Shown here one piece after another: positions 44,563 to 53,865 of a stretch of DNA of 64,000 nucleotides. Location: the NCBI GenBank assembly GCA_030680355.1, contig JAUXVF010000031.1:124001-188000 (forward strand). The letters are read 5' to 3'. The translations under genes were made by a program, and so were the position numbers. The stretch is from Caulobacter sp. GTDB lineage: Bacteria > Pseudomonadota > Alphaproteobacteria > Caulobacterales > Caulobacteraceae. Below the pieces are notes generated by a model. That model had not been told where the DNA came from and made no database searches. It saw nothing but the letters and a program-made list of their open reading frames with translations. The first letter of the stretch is position 1. The number at the start of each line of letters is the position of its first letter.

Positions 44563-46799
44563 CGCCTAGCATCATGTCCGGCGTCAAGGTTGTCGAGCTA
44601 TGCCGAGGGGCTGCCGGCTCGTTGGCCGGGCTCCAGCTGTCCGAGGCCGGCGCCGAGGTGGTGCGGATCGAACCGCCGCAGGGTGACCCGGAACGCGGCA
44701 CGCCCGCTTTCGCCGTGCGCAACAGGGGCAAGTTGAGCGTTGCGCTGGACCTTGATGGCGAAGAGGGCCGTGAGGCGTTCCTGCGGATGATCGAGTCCGC
44801 CGACGTCTTCGTCCACGATCTGGTCCCCGACACGGCGCGGAGGCTGGGACTGGATGACGCGACCCTGGCCGAACGGGCGCCACATCTGATTGTCTCGGCG
44901 GTCACCGCCTGGCCTTCCAACCACCCGGACGTGGGCTTGCCGGCGCGCGAGACCCTGGTCCTGGCGCGGCTGGGGCTGCTGTCGGAGCAACCGGGCACCC
45001 GGCCGGGGCCGATCTTCATCCGCATGCCGTTCGCCACCCACGCGGCGGCCTGGCTTTGCGCGATCGGCGTGATGGCCCGGCTGCTGCAGCGCAAGCAGGG
45101 GCGAGGCGTCGGCCCGGCTCACACCAGCCTGGCCCAGGGCGCGCTGACGCCGATGACCATGCACTGGGCGCGCGCGGAGCGGCCTTCGCCCTCGTTCGCC
45201 AAGGGGATCGATCGCAATCTGGCGGTGGCCATTCACCCCTGCGCCGACGGCCGGTGGATCCATGTGCACTATCCGCCGGACGCCGCGCCTTGGATGCGCG
45301 AGGCGCTCGACGCAATGGGGCCGGAGGGCGTCGCCGCCGCGAACGCGCGTTGGGGGCGGAATCATGCGACCCCCAATCTGGGCGCCAATCGCGAGATCTT
45401 CGGAACCCGGCCGGCGGCCGAATGGCTGGAGCACCTGTGGGCCAATGATATCGCCGCCCAGCCCGCGGCCGCGTTCGGCGACATATATTCGGATCCGCAG
45501 GCCCTGCTGAACGGCTATGTCGTCGAGATCGACGATCCGATCTATGGCCCGACCCTTCAGCCCGGTCCGGCCTATAGCGTCACGCCGCCGGCCCAGGTCC
45601 GGGGAGCCTTGCGGCCGCTGGGCGGCGACGCGCGGGCCGCCCTCGCCGCGCGTTCAACGACGCCGGAGCGCGGCGAGCCGGCGCCTGACACCCTTCCGCT
45701 GAGGGGCCTCAAGGTGCTGGACCTGGGCGCCTACGTCGCCGGCCCGTTCGGGGCCTTGCTGCTGGTCGAACTGGGGGCCGATGTCGTCAAGATCGAGCCG
45801 CCGTCAGGCGACTTCATGCGCTACCTTGAACGGGTGTTCTGCGGGGTGCAGCGCGGCAAACGCAGTGTCGCCCTGCAACTGAAGGACCCCGCCGCCCGCC
45901 CAGCCCTGGAGGCCCTCGTTCGCTGGGCCGACTGTTTCCATCACAACATCCGCATGCCGGCGGCCAGGAAGCTGGGCCTGGATCACGCCACGATGAGCGC
46001 GATCAATCCGTCCATCGTCGGCTGCCACGTCAGTTCATACGGACCGGATGGCGAACGCGCCGACTGGCCGGGTTTCGACCAGCTGTTTCAGGCCTCGTGC
46101 GGCTGGGAGGTCGAGAACGGCGGTCCAGGCAACTCACCGCTGTGGCTGCGCTTCGGCATCACCGACCACCTGGCGGCGATGGCGTCCGTCTACGCCCTGC
46201 TGCTCGGTCTCTACCAGCGCGAGGCGACCGGCGTCGGCCAGATGACCGCGGCCTCGTTGCTGGGCGCGACCGTGTTGACGACGGCCGAGACGATTGTTCA
46301 CCCCGACGGCGCGCTCGAGCCGTTTCCCCGGCTGGATCACGGCCAGACCGGCGTGTCGCCCGAGCACCGGCTGTATCGCTGCGCCGATGGCTGGCTGGCA
46401 GTCGCGGCGCTGGAAGCGGACGAGGCGAGCGCCTTTGCAGGTCTGACCGGCCCAGACCCCGAAGCCTTCTTCGCGACCCGCGCGGTCGATGAGGCGCTGT
46501 CGGCCCTGGCCCGGGCGGGCGTCGCGGCCGAACGGGTGCGCGAGGATCAGATCGACGCCTTCCTTGACGACCCCGCCGCCGCCGCCAGCGGCCTGGTGTC
46601 GGAGCATGACCACCTGTCGTTGGGGCGCTTGCGACAGGTCGGGGGTTTCTGGAGTCTGGGCGATGTTCCGGCGGGCAGCCGGGCCGCGCCGGCCATCGGT
46701 CAGCACACGCGCGAGGTCCTGATCGAGGCGGGGTTGTCAACGGTGGACATCGATACCCTCATCGCTTCCGGCGCCTCGACCGAGGCCGCCGCTTCATGA
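44559..46799 (+). CDS. Fused tandem CaiB/BaiF (family III) CoA-transferase
   Basis: The 746-residue chain has two complete family III halves, about 1-370 and 385-746. Each begins with GVKVVELCRG or GLKVLDLGAYVAGP and the RIEPPQGD/KIEPPSGD loop. In the second half the catalytic aspartate is Asp536 (ITDHLAAMA). At the matching place in the first half the residue is Thr160 (FATHAAAWL), so only one active site seems complete. Family III enzymes move CoA between carboxylic acids. The start is GTG overlapping the previous stop (GTGA); an ATG five codons later is an alternative. Confidence 0.95.
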   Translation: MTPSIMSGVKVVELCRGAAGSLAGLQLSEAGAEVVRIEPPQGDPERGTPAFAVRNRGKLSVALDLDGEEGREAFLRMIESADVFVHDLVPDTARRLGLDDATLAERAPHLIVSAVTAWPSNHPDVGLPARETLVLARLGLLSEQPGTRPGPIFIRMPFATHAAAWLCAIGVMARLLQRKQGRGVGPAHTSLAQGALTPMTMHWARAERPSPSFAKGIDRNLAVAIHPCADGRWIHVHYPPDAAPWMREALDAMGPEGVAAANARWGRNHATPNLGANREIFGTRPAAEWLEHLWANDIAAQPAAAFGDIYSDPQALLNGYVVEIDDPIYGPTLQPGPAYSVTPPAQVRGALRPLGGDARAALAARSTTPERGEPAPDTLPLRGLKVLDLGAYVAGPFGALLLVELGADVVKIEPPSGDFMRYLERVFCGVQRGKRSVALQLKDPAARPALEALVRWADCFHHNIRMPAARKLGLDHATMSAINPSIVGCHVSSYGPDGERADWPGFDQLFQASCGWEVENGGPGNSPLWLRFGITDHLAAMASVYALLLGLYQREATGVGQMTAASLLGATVLTTAETIVHPDGALEPFPRLDHGQTGVSPEHRLYRCADGWLAVAALEADEASAFAGLTGPDPEAFFATRAVDEALSALARAGVAAERVREDQIDAFLDDPAAAASGLVSEHDHLSLGRLRQVGGFWSLGDVPAGSRAAPAIGQHTREVLIEAGLSTVDIDTLIASGASTEAAAS

Positions 46800-46809
46800 G
46801 TGTGATCCG

Positions 46810-47694
46810 ATGAGCGTGGCGCCTGGATCCAATCAGCGCGGAGCGTTGTGGATTCTGGCCTCAGCCGTCTGTTTCACGCTGATGGCCACGCTCATCAAGG
46901 GACTCGATCAGTATCCCGCGACCTTGAAGGTGTTCTACAGCGCCATCGCCAGCTGCATGGTTCTGACCCCCATCATTCTGCGGTCGCCGCGGCAGGCCTT
47001 CGTCACGAGTCGCCCGGTTTTGATGATCACCCGCTGCGGGCTTTCGGCCGGAGGGGTGACCCTTGCCTACTACTCCTATCAGCACCTGCCGCTGGCTCAG
47101 GCCAATGCCTTGTCGTTCACGCGCGCGCTGTGGATCGTGCCGCTGGCGGCTGTGTTGCTTGGGGAGAAGATCGGCTGGTTGCGGGTCATCGCCCTGCTGA
47201 CGGGATTCGGCGGGGTGTTGCTGGTGGTCCGGCCAAGCGCCGACGCGTCACTGGGCTGGGCCCATGCGGCGGCCCTGGCCTCGGCGGTGATGATCGCCTT
47301 GACGGTGACGGGCATCAAGGCGCTGACCCGGACCCATTCGGCGACCGCCATCATGAGCTGGTCGGCGGTGCTGGGCGTTGTGTTCACCGCGCCGGGCGCC
47401 TTGCTGAACTGGCGCTGGCCCGACCTCGACGACCTGGCCCTGCTGATCCTGATGGGCGCCAGCAGCGTCGGGGCCCAGATCTGCTACATCCGCGGCATGT
47501 CCGAGGGCGACGCCTCTGCCATGGCGTCCGTCGATTATTCTCGGTTGTTGTTTGCCGTCGCCGTTGGCGCGCTTCTGTTTCACGAGGTTCTGGGCCTGAC
47601 GGCGTATGCGGGCATGACGCTGATTGTGCTGTCGACAGGCTTTGTTGCGTTTCGCGGGCGGGCGGCGGCGGCGCGTCAGATCAGTCCGCCATAG
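46810..47694 (+). CDS. EamA-family (DMT) transporter
   Basis: This 294-residue protein has ten hydrophobic helices and the typical two EamA repeats (ALSFTRALWIVPLAAVLLGEKIGW, then YSRLLFAVAVGALLFHEVLG). It likely exports a metabolite or moves substrate across the inner membrane. It begins 10 bp after the CoA-transferase and is the last gene of that operon. Its end overlaps the convergent SDR gene by 19 bp. Confidence 0.95.
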   Translation: MSVAPGSNQRGALWILASAVCFTLMATLIKGLDQYPATLKVFYSAIASCMVLTPIILRSPRQAFVTSRPVLMITRCGLSAGGVTLAYYSYQHLPLAQANALSFTRALWIVPLAAVLLGEKIGWLRVIALLTGFGGVLLVVRPSADASLGWAHAAALASAVMIALTVTGIKALTRTHSATAIMSWSAVLGVVFTAPGALLNWRWPDLDDLALLILMGASSVGAQICYIRGMSEGDASAMASVDYSRLLFAVAVGALLFHEVLGLTAYAGMTLIVLSTGFVAFRGRAAAARQISPP

Positions 47695-48458
47695 GACCCG
47701 CCGTCCAGCTGCAGGTTCTGGCCGGTGATGTAGCCGGCCTGGGCGGAACATAAGAAGGCGCAGGCGTCGCCGAACTCTTCCGGACGACCGAAACGTCTGG
47801 CCGGGATCGACTTGCCAAGCAGGGCGCGGGCTGAATCGTGGTCGGCATTGCGAGCCTTCATCACCTGCTGGGTCATGAATTCAAGACGATCGGTGTCGAA
47901 CTTCTCCGGCATCAGATTGTTGAGCGTGACATTGTCGCCCGCCACCTCGACCGACAGCGCCTTGGTGAACGCGGTCAGGCCGGTGCGCGCGGTCGTCGAC
48001 AGGGCCATCGGCAATCTGGGCGTCTTGACCATGGCCGAGGTGATGTTGACCACCCGGCCAAACCGCCGGGCCCGCATGCCCCCGATGACGGCCTGGATCA
48101 GCAGGATCGGCGCCAGTAGATTGGCCTCCAGCGCGGCGCTCCACGCCGCATGGTCCCATTGGTCGAGTCGGCCTGGCGCGGGGCCCCCGTTGTTGGTCAC
48201 GAGGATGTCGGGATCTGGACAGGCGGCCAGCAGGGCGGCGCGGCCTTCAGCGGTATCCAGGTCGGCGACCACCGGCCTCGGACGGCGACCGCCGGATCCT
48301 TCGATCACGTCGGCGGCCTTCTCCAGCCGGGCCGCGTGGCGACCGTTGATCGTCACCGCGCACCCCTCTCGCGCGAGCGCCGCCGCGCAGGCCAGGCCAA
48401 GTCCGGCGGACGAGGCGCAAACCAGGGCCGAACGGCCCGCGATACCCAGATCCACCAT
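47676..48458 (-). CDS. SDR-fold protein without the YxxxK pair
   Basis: This 260-residue Rossmann protein has ALVCASSAGLGLACA and LVTNNGGPAPG. At the catalytic site Ser154 and Arg158 (MALSTTARTGL) stand where Tyr and Lys are expected. Such NNGGP-type SDRs with an altered active site form a known branch often called 3-oxoacyl-ACP reductases, but their chemistry is not clear. It is divergent from the exported amidohydrolase and shares its control region with a palindrome. Confidence 0.92.
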   Translation of the reverse strand: MVDLGIAGRSALVCASSAGLGLACAAALAREGCAVTINGRHAARLEKAADVIEGSGGRRPRPVVADLDTAEGRAALLAACPDPDILVTNNGGPAPGRLDQWDHAAWSAALEANLLAPILLIQAVIGGMRARRFGRVVNITSAMVKTPRLPMALSTTARTGLTAFTKALSVEVAGDNVTLNNLMPEKFDTDRLEFMTQQVMKARNADHDSARALLGKSIPARRFGRPEEFGDACAFLCSAQAGYITGQNLQLDGGSYGGLI

Positions 48459-48488
48459 GCCCCCCGATGCGAACTATATTCGCGTATC

Positions 48489-48501
48489 AGAATGATTTTC
48501 T
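48489..48501. promoter_or_regulatory. Palindromic operator candidate, site 5
   Basis: AGAATGATTTTCT, arms AGAA/TTCT five bases apart, within the divergent region between the SDR and the exported amidohydrolase operon. Confidence 0.5.
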
Positions 48502-48637
48502 ACATATAACACGAAAACTTTCGCGAGCTGGATTTTCCCGCTAGCCTTCCTCATCGCTCAAGCGCCTCCGGGTGCAGGGGATGCCCAATACAGGACGGTC
48601 GCGACCACGCGCCCGCCTCGAGCCGCTGGGAGGCGCC

Positions 48638-49702
48638 ATGATCAAGCCCATGCTGTCCCGTCGCCGTCTGATCGGCTGTTCGGTCTGCGCGGCCCTGGCC
48701 GCGGCGCCGGCTTGGGCCGGCCGGACCGGCCGCGGGATCATCGACGTGCATGCCCATGTGCAGATCGAATCCTACCTAGCCTTCGTCGGGGAAGCGGGAT
48801 TGAAGCGTCCGGCGTTACGAGGCGCGCCGGTCACGAACAAGCCATCGCCAGCAAGCGACGACGACGCAGCGTTGTCCCTGCGCCTGGCCTTGATGAATCA
48901 GGCCGGCGTTCGCCAACAGGTCCTGTCTCCGACGCTCGCGCCTTATCTCGCGGACATTGGAATCGCCGTGGAGGCCGCCCGCCGTCTCAATGACGCTCAC
49001 GCCCGCCTTGTGGCGGATCACCCAGGACGGCTTGCCTCCTATGTGTCCCTGCCGCTGCCGCACATTGCAGAGTCGTTGGCCGAGATGCGTCGAGGCCTCG
49101 ATAGTCTGGGCATGGTCGGCGTGACGATGCAGAGCGAATGCGTGGGTTTGTCCATCGCCGACGACCGCTTCACGCCGCTGTTCGAAGAAATGAATAGCCG
49201 CCGAGCCGTGCTGTTCCTGCATCCGGCCATAGTCGGCATGCGCTCGCCTCTGATCACAGAGTGGTCGCTGACCGCCGCCGCTGGGCCGCTTTTCGAAGAT
49301 GCCGCTGTCGCCCTGCACCTGATGGTCAAGGCCATACCCAGCCGTTTTCCCGATATCAGGATCATCATTCCGCATCTGGGCGGCGGCCTGGCGGTTATGC
49401 TTGAGCGCCTGGACAACCAGCTGAAACTATCGGTCCCGGGATTGCCGGAGCCGCCAAGCGCCACGGCCCGGCGGCTCTGGTACGACACCGTTTCGCATGG
49501 ATCGGGAGTTGGTCTGCGCGCGGCGGTGGACGCCTTCGGCGTCGACCGGTTGCTGCCCGGCAGCGACTTTCCGGTGCTGCTGGGATTCGAGACCTATGAT
49601 CAGACGTTCGACTATGTCCGCAGAGCGGGACTGCCCCGGCGACAGGCCGATCAGATCTTGCAAACCAACGCCAGTCGGTTGTTCGAAGGGCGCGCGGCAT
49701 GA
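48638..49702 (+). CDS. Exported amidohydrolase-2 family protein (Tat-type signal)
   Basis: This protein has 354 residues from ATG 48638 (GGGAGG upstream). Residues 1-28 are a signal peptide with a twin-arginine look, LSRRRLIGCSVCAALAAAPAWA. Mature metal ligands include IIDVHAHVQ (HxH), the histidine in VLFLHPAIV, HLGGGL and a late GSDFP aspartate. Unlike the cytoplasmic amidohydrolase at 39480, this enzyme should act in the periplasm, suggesting hydrolysis before uptake. Its stop overlaps the thioesterase start by ATGA. Confidence 0.93.
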   Translation: MIKPMLSRRRLIGCSVCAALAAAPAWAGRTGRGIIDVHAHVQIESYLAFVGEAGLKRPALRGAPVTNKPSPASDDDAALSLRLALMNQAGVRQQVLSPTLAPYLADIGIAVEAARRLNDAHARLVADHPGRLASYVSLPLPHIAESLAEMRRGLDSLGMVGVTMQSECVGLSIADDRFTPLFEEMNSRRAVLFLHPAIVGMRSPLITEWSLTAAAGPLFEDAAVALHLMVKAIPSRFPDIRIIIPHLGGGLAVMLERLDNQLKLSVPGLPEPPSATARRLWYDTVSHGSGVGLRAAVDAFGVDRLLPGSDFPVLLGFETYDQTFDYVRRAGLPRRQADQILQTNASRLFEGRAA

Positions 49703-50169
49703 CCGATGCGACCACGATGCTCTACCTCTGCCGCGCCTGTCAGCGGCTGGGGGCCTGTCGTCTGGGACTCACAGAGGAGGTGCTGGACCCAGAGGGGGTA
49801 ATGCACGCAAAACTCTCCTGTTCGCGCGATCATGAAGCCGGGCTGAACATCGCCCATGGCGGCTGGACAGCGGCGGTCATGGACGATCTGCTTGGCCATC
49901 TGGGAGCGACGGAGGGCGTTCTGGCCGTCACCGCCAGCCTCGCCGTCGAGTTCCTGCGGCCGGTGCCGATCGAGCGCGCGCTGGAAGCGCGAGCCTGGGT
50001 GGCGACGGTCGAGGGCGGACGTCGCCTCCACAAGGCCGAGATCAGACTGGCGGCCACGGGCGCGATCCTGGTGCGCGGAGAGGGCGTGTTCGTCGAACGC
50101 GACCCGGCACACTACGAACGTCACCGTCGCTGGCTGGCCAACCAGGACGCGGGGAGCGACACACCGTGA
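49699..50169 (+). CDS. PaaI-type hotdog thioesterase
   Basis: This 156-residue protein has the hotdog core GLNIAHGGWTAAVMDDLLGH with the HGG turn and a catalytic aspartate. PaaI-like enzymes hydrolyse CoA esters that build up when a pathway stalls. It is joined on both sides by 4-base overlaps to the exported amidohydrolase and the iron-sulfur subunit. Confidence 0.9.
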   Translation: MTDATTMLYLCRACQRLGACRLGLTEEVLDPEGVMHAKLSCSRDHEAGLNIAHGGWTAAVMDDLLGHLGATEGVLAVTASLAVEFLRPVPIERALEARAWVATVEGGRRLHKAEIRLAATGAILVRGEGVFVERDPAHYERHRRWLANQDAGSDTP

Positions 50170-50630
50170 CTCTCGTGCTGAATGTGGATGGCGTCCGCCA
50201 TGCGGTGACCTCGGCAGACGACACCCCCTTGCTGTGGGTGCTGCGCGGTGAACTCGACAAAAACGGCCCAAAATACGGGTGCGGCGCGGCCCAATGTGGC
50301 GCCTGCACCGTGCTGCTGGACGATGCCCCGGTGCGATCCTGCGTGCTGCCGGTCTCCGCGGCGACTGGCGCGGCTATTCGCACGCTCGACGGACTGGCCG
50401 ACGCCGACGGCGCGCTCCATGCCGTCCAGTCCGCGTTCGTCGCCGAGCAGGCGGCGCAGTGCGGCTATTGCACGTCGGGCATGATCATGTCCGCCGTGGC
50501 CCTGCTTGCGGAAACACCCCGACCGACCGACGCGCAGGTGCGGACGGCGCTCGATGGAAACCTGTGCCGTTGCGGAGCGCACAATCGGATCGTTCGCGCG
50601 GTGCTACGGGCTGCGGAGGCCCGGACGTGA
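50166..50630 (+). CDS. 2Fe-2S subunit of a molybdenum hydroxylase (IorA-like)
   Basis: This 154-residue protein carries two 2Fe-2S clusters. The plant-type cluster uses GCGAAQCGACTVLL plus a later cysteine, and the second uses QCGYCTSGMIM and NLCRCGAHNRI. It passes electrons from the molybdenum subunit encoded just downstream. The GTG start overlaps the thioesterase stop. No FAD subunit or cytochrome gene is adjacent, as in two-subunit isoquinoline-1-oxidoreductase-type enzymes. Confidence 0.96.
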   Translation: MTLVLNVDGVRHAVTSADDTPLLWVLRGELDKNGPKYGCGAAQCGACTVLLDDAPVRSCVLPVSAATGAAIRTLDGLADADGALHAVQSAFVAEQAAQCGYCTSGMIMSAVALLAETPRPTDAQVRTALDGNLCRCGAHNRIVRAVLRAAEART

Positions 50631-52843
50631 GCCTGTCTGTCGTCTCGCGGCGGGCGTTGCTCGCGGGCGGCGGCGGGCTTGCTCTGGGCTTTGCCCTGGG
50701 CGGCGCCGCGCGGGCGGTCGAGCCGGACAGACCGCTGCCAGGGAGCCTGGCGAACAATCCGGAACTGGATGCCTGGATGCGAATTGACGCCGACGGCGCG
50801 GTGACCTTGCTGACCGGAAAAGTCGAACTCGGCCAGGGCGTGCTGACGGCCCTGACCCAGATTCTGGCTGACGCTCTCGACGTGGCGATTGAGCCCATTC
50901 GCGTGATTTCCGGCGATACCGGCCAAAGCCCCAAGGAGGGGCCCACGGCGGGCAGCATGTCCATGCCATATGCGGGCGCGGCGGTGCGGCAGGCCGGGAT
51001 CGAGACCCGGGCGCTGTTGCTGAAGCTGGCGGCAAGCCGGGCCGGTGCGCCACTGTCGGCTCTGCGGACGCGGGACGGCGCCGTGCTGCTGCCCGACGGC
51101 GGTCGTCTGCCCTATGGCGAATTGCTCGCCGGACAGGCCCTGCGCCGTCGCGCGACGGGTCTGCCGCAGGACGTCCCGCCGGCGGAGAGTCGCCATGTCG
51201 GCACGGCCACGCCTAGGCGCGATCTGCCAGCGAAGATCACCGGCGCTCCGGCCTTCCTTCATGATGATCGCCCTCCTGGCCTGGTTCACGCGCGTGTGCT
51301 GCGGCCGCCGTCGATCGGCGCGCAGCTGGTCGGGTTCGATCCGGCGTCCGTTGAAGTCCTTGCGGGAGTCATAATGGTGGTCCGGGACGGCAGCTTCCTG
51401 GCCGTGATCGCCGAGAAGGAGCATCAGGCTATCCTGGCGCATGAGGCGCTGCGCCAGGCAGCGCGATGGCGGGAAATCTCTGGCGGCCCGAACCAGGATA
51501 CGATCCAGGCTTGGCTAAAAGCCCGGCCCTCGGAAGAGATACGCATCGTCGACCGGCCGACCGCCGCGTCGAGCGTGCGGATCGTGGAGGCTGCCTACAG
51601 CCGTCCTATGTTGATGCATGGCGCGATCGGACCCTCAGTGGCCATCGGTCTGTTTGAAGCCGGCCGGTATGTCATCCACACCCACAGCCAATCGGTGTTC
51701 GAAACTGCTGCTGCGATCGCCCAGATGTTGGCTGTCGACCCCGGCTCGGTTCGGCTGATTCATCGTCCGGGGTCGGGTTGCTACGGACACAACGGCGCCG
51801 ACGACGCGGCCGCGGACGCCGCGCTGCTGGCGCGCGCCCTTCCTGGCCGGCCGGTGCGTGTGCAGTGGAGCCGAGAAGACGAGCACGGTTGCGAGCCGTT
51901 GGGTTCGGCTATGCATGTCGAACTGGCGGCAGGCGTCGACGCGCGTGGCGATATTGTCGATTGGCGATGCGATCTGTGGTCGATGGCGCACAGCACCCGG
52001 CCGGGCGGGCAGGCCGGAAACCTATTGCCGGCCCCGTGTCTGGCCCAGCCTTTTCCGGCGCCGCCGCCGCGCGTCATTCCGGCCCCGAACTATGGTCCGG
52101 ATCGAAACGCCATCCCACTTTACGACCTTCCGGGCCAGCGCGTGACCACCCACTTTATCCGCGAGTCGCCGGTTCGGGTTTCGTCCCTGCGTAGTCTGGG
52201 CGCCTTCGCCAATGTCTTCGCCATCGAGTCCCTGATGGACGAGCTGGCGCTCGGTGCAGGCGCCGATCCACTCGCCTATCGCCTGCGCCATTTGAGCCAC
52301 CCTCGCGCGACCGAACTCCTGTTGCGAACGGCTGAGGCGTTCGGCTGGTCAGCGTACCGCAAGGCGCCAGGACGTGGGCGCGGCCTGGCGTTCGCCCGAT
52401 ACAAAAACCTGGCGGCCTATTGCGTGGTTTGCCTCGAGGTCGAGGTCTCAACTGAGACCGGCGTTGTCCGGGTCCTGCGTGCAACGGCGGGTGTGGATTC
52501 GGGCGCGGTTGTGAACCCGGATGGCTTGCGAAACCAGATTGAAGGCGGGCTGATCCAGGCGCTTAGCTGGTCGCTGAAGGAGGAGGTTGTGTTCGCGGAC
52601 GGCAAGGTGCTCAGCACCAGCTGGGGCGACTATCCGATCCTGACCTTCAGCGAGGTTCCGCCTATCGAAGTGCTGGTGATCGATCGCCCCGACACGCCGC
52701 TCCTGGGCGCTGGCGAAACAGCGCAAGGCCCGACCCCGGCGGCGCTGGCCAATGCCGTGTTCGATGCAATCGGCGTACGCATGCGGCATCTGCCACTCAA
52801 GCCTCAGTCTGTACTCGAGGCGATCGCATCAGCGGCCGGTTGA
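50627..52843 (+). CDS. Molybdenum hydroxylase large subunit (IorB-like), Tat-exported
   Basis: This protein has 738 residues from GTG 50627 with GCGGAGG upstream and GTGA overlap to the small subunit. The N-terminus VSRRALLAGGGGLALGFALG is a Tat signal, so the complex is folded in the cytoplasm and exported. The molybdopterin domain includes GKVELGQGVLTALTQ, and the catalytic glutamate is in LLGAGETAQGPTPAALANAV. It hydroxylates an aldehyde or N-heteroaromatic/aromatic carbon with water-derived oxygen. The 3' end overlaps the convergent VOC gene by 40 bp. Confidence 0.95.
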   Translation: MSLSVVSRRALLAGGGGLALGFALGGAARAVEPDRPLPGSLANNPELDAWMRIDADGAVTLLTGKVELGQGVLTALTQILADALDVAIEPIRVISGDTGQSPKEGPTAGSMSMPYAGAAVRQAGIETRALLLKLAASRAGAPLSALRTRDGAVLLPDGGRLPYGELLAGQALRRRATGLPQDVPPAESRHVGTATPRRDLPAKITGAPAFLHDDRPPGLVHARVLRPPSIGAQLVGFDPASVEVLAGVIMVVRDGSFLAVIAEKEHQAILAHEALRQAARWREISGGPNQDTIQAWLKARPSEEIRIVDRPTAASSVRIVEAAYSRPMLMHGAIGPSVAIGLFEAGRYVIHTHSQSVFETAAAIAQMLAVDPGSVRLIHRPGSGCYGHNGADDAAADAALLARALPGRPVRVQWSREDEHGCEPLGSAMHVELAAGVDARGDIVDWRCDLWSMAHSTRPGGQAGNLLPAPCLAQPFPAPPPRVIPAPNYGPDRNAIPLYDLPGQRVTTHFIRESPVRVSSLRSLGAFANVFAIESLMDELALGAGADPLAYRLRHLSHPRATELLLRTAEAFGWSAYRKAPGRGRGLAFARYKNLAAYCVVCLEVEVSTETGVVRVLRATAGVDSGAVVNPDGLRNQIEGGLIQALSWSLKEEVVFADGKVLSTSWGDYPILTFSEVPPIEVLVIDRPDTPLLGAGETAQGPTPAALANAVFDAIGVRMRHLPLKPQSVLEAIASAAG

Positions 52844-53811
52844 TGTTCCTCGAACTCGAACAGCTGGCCGTTCAACTCGGCGGGATCGACACGGATCAGC
52901 GGTCGCCCGCCGATGGCTTCTGGGGCCTCAACCCAGTCGAAGCGAACGCCGCGAGCGCGCAGGTCGTCTGCCTTGGCCTCCAAACCCGCGACCGAGACGC
53001 GGATATAGTAGAGGCCCGGTCCCCAATTGAGGAGATAAAGCCCGGCGTGGCTGTTCCAGCGTGTCGGCTGGATCAGATCCAGCGTCGCGCTGTGAGCCAG
53101 GCTGAAAGGCATGCGGGCGCGACGGCAGCCTTCCGCTGCAATGTGTCGAACCGGGCCTTGCGGTTCCCAGTCCAGATTGTCCGACAGCTTGCGGAGCGTG
53201 TCGTCCAGGTTTCGCACCAGAATGCCGCGCGCCGTGACGCGGATCATGTCGCCGAGCGTTGGATTGGCAGGTTCCGGCGGCGGCGAGGCAAAGGTCTCGG
53301 GCGGCAGCTGCAGCGGTTCGATCGGCATGATCTCAAGGCACAGGCCGCCGTCGGCGGAAGGTTCATAGACTGGATTCTCAGGCGTGCAGCCCAGCCAGAC
53401 CCTGTCCCACGGCAAGTCGGGCGCGCGCTGGGCGATGCGGAACGGCACGCCGCGGCTCAGCAGCCGCTCAATGAGGGCTTCTTCCTTGTCCAGCGAAGTG
53501 GCCAGCACCACTGAGTGCGTGATCATCGGGCGATGTCGACCCTGGAAGGTCTTCAGGCTCTCTAGGTAATCGTGAAACTGCGGGTCGCCGAGATTGGGCT
53601 TGTCCAGATGCACCTGGGGTTCGATCCGTGTTGGAGCCAGAGCCAACGATTTGTTCACCCGCAGGAAGTGGGCGATGTAGGGCTGCTCCTCGAACGCTTG
53701 GCGCCACCGCGGATGCTGATGCACGCCGAGCTTCTCCCACAACAGATTGGCCATACCGTCGGGATTGGGCACCATCATATCGGCCGTCAACAGCAGGTCG
53801 AAGGTGAGCAT
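52804..53811 (-). CDS. Two-domain VOC protein, paralogue 2
   Basis: The 335-residue protein matches paralogue 1 (43181) from end to end: LLLTADMMVPNPDGMANLL against LLLSADLMVPDADHVADLL, HPRWRQAF against HPNWRQAF, and LFEFEEHQ against IFEFVEHQ. Likely metal ligands are the His in ITHSVVLA and the Glu in GGLCLEIMP. AGGAG precedes the ATG. Two diverged copies in one cluster point to two related substrates, or to subunits of one enzyme. Confidence 0.85.
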   Translation of the reverse strand: MLTFDLLLTADMMVPNPDGMANLLWEKLGVHQHPRWRQAFEEQPYIAHFLRVNKSLALAPTRIEPQVHLDKPNLGDPQFHDYLESLKTFQGRHRPMITHSVVLATSLDKEEALIERLLSRGVPFRIAQRAPDLPWDRVWLGCTPENPVYEPSADGGLCLEIMPIEPLQLPPETFASPPPEPANPTLGDMIRVTARGILVRNLDDTLRKLSDNLDWEPQGPVRHIAAEGCRRARMPFSLAHSATLDLIQPTRWNSHAGLYLLNWGPGLYYIRVSVAGLEAKADDLRARGVRFDWVEAPEAIGGRPLIRVDPAELNGQLFEFEEHQPAADAIASSTD

Positions 53812-53865
53812 AATGGATCTCCTGGTGTGCGCCGGCGGCGAAGGGCTGTGGTGTCGTGAATTGAC

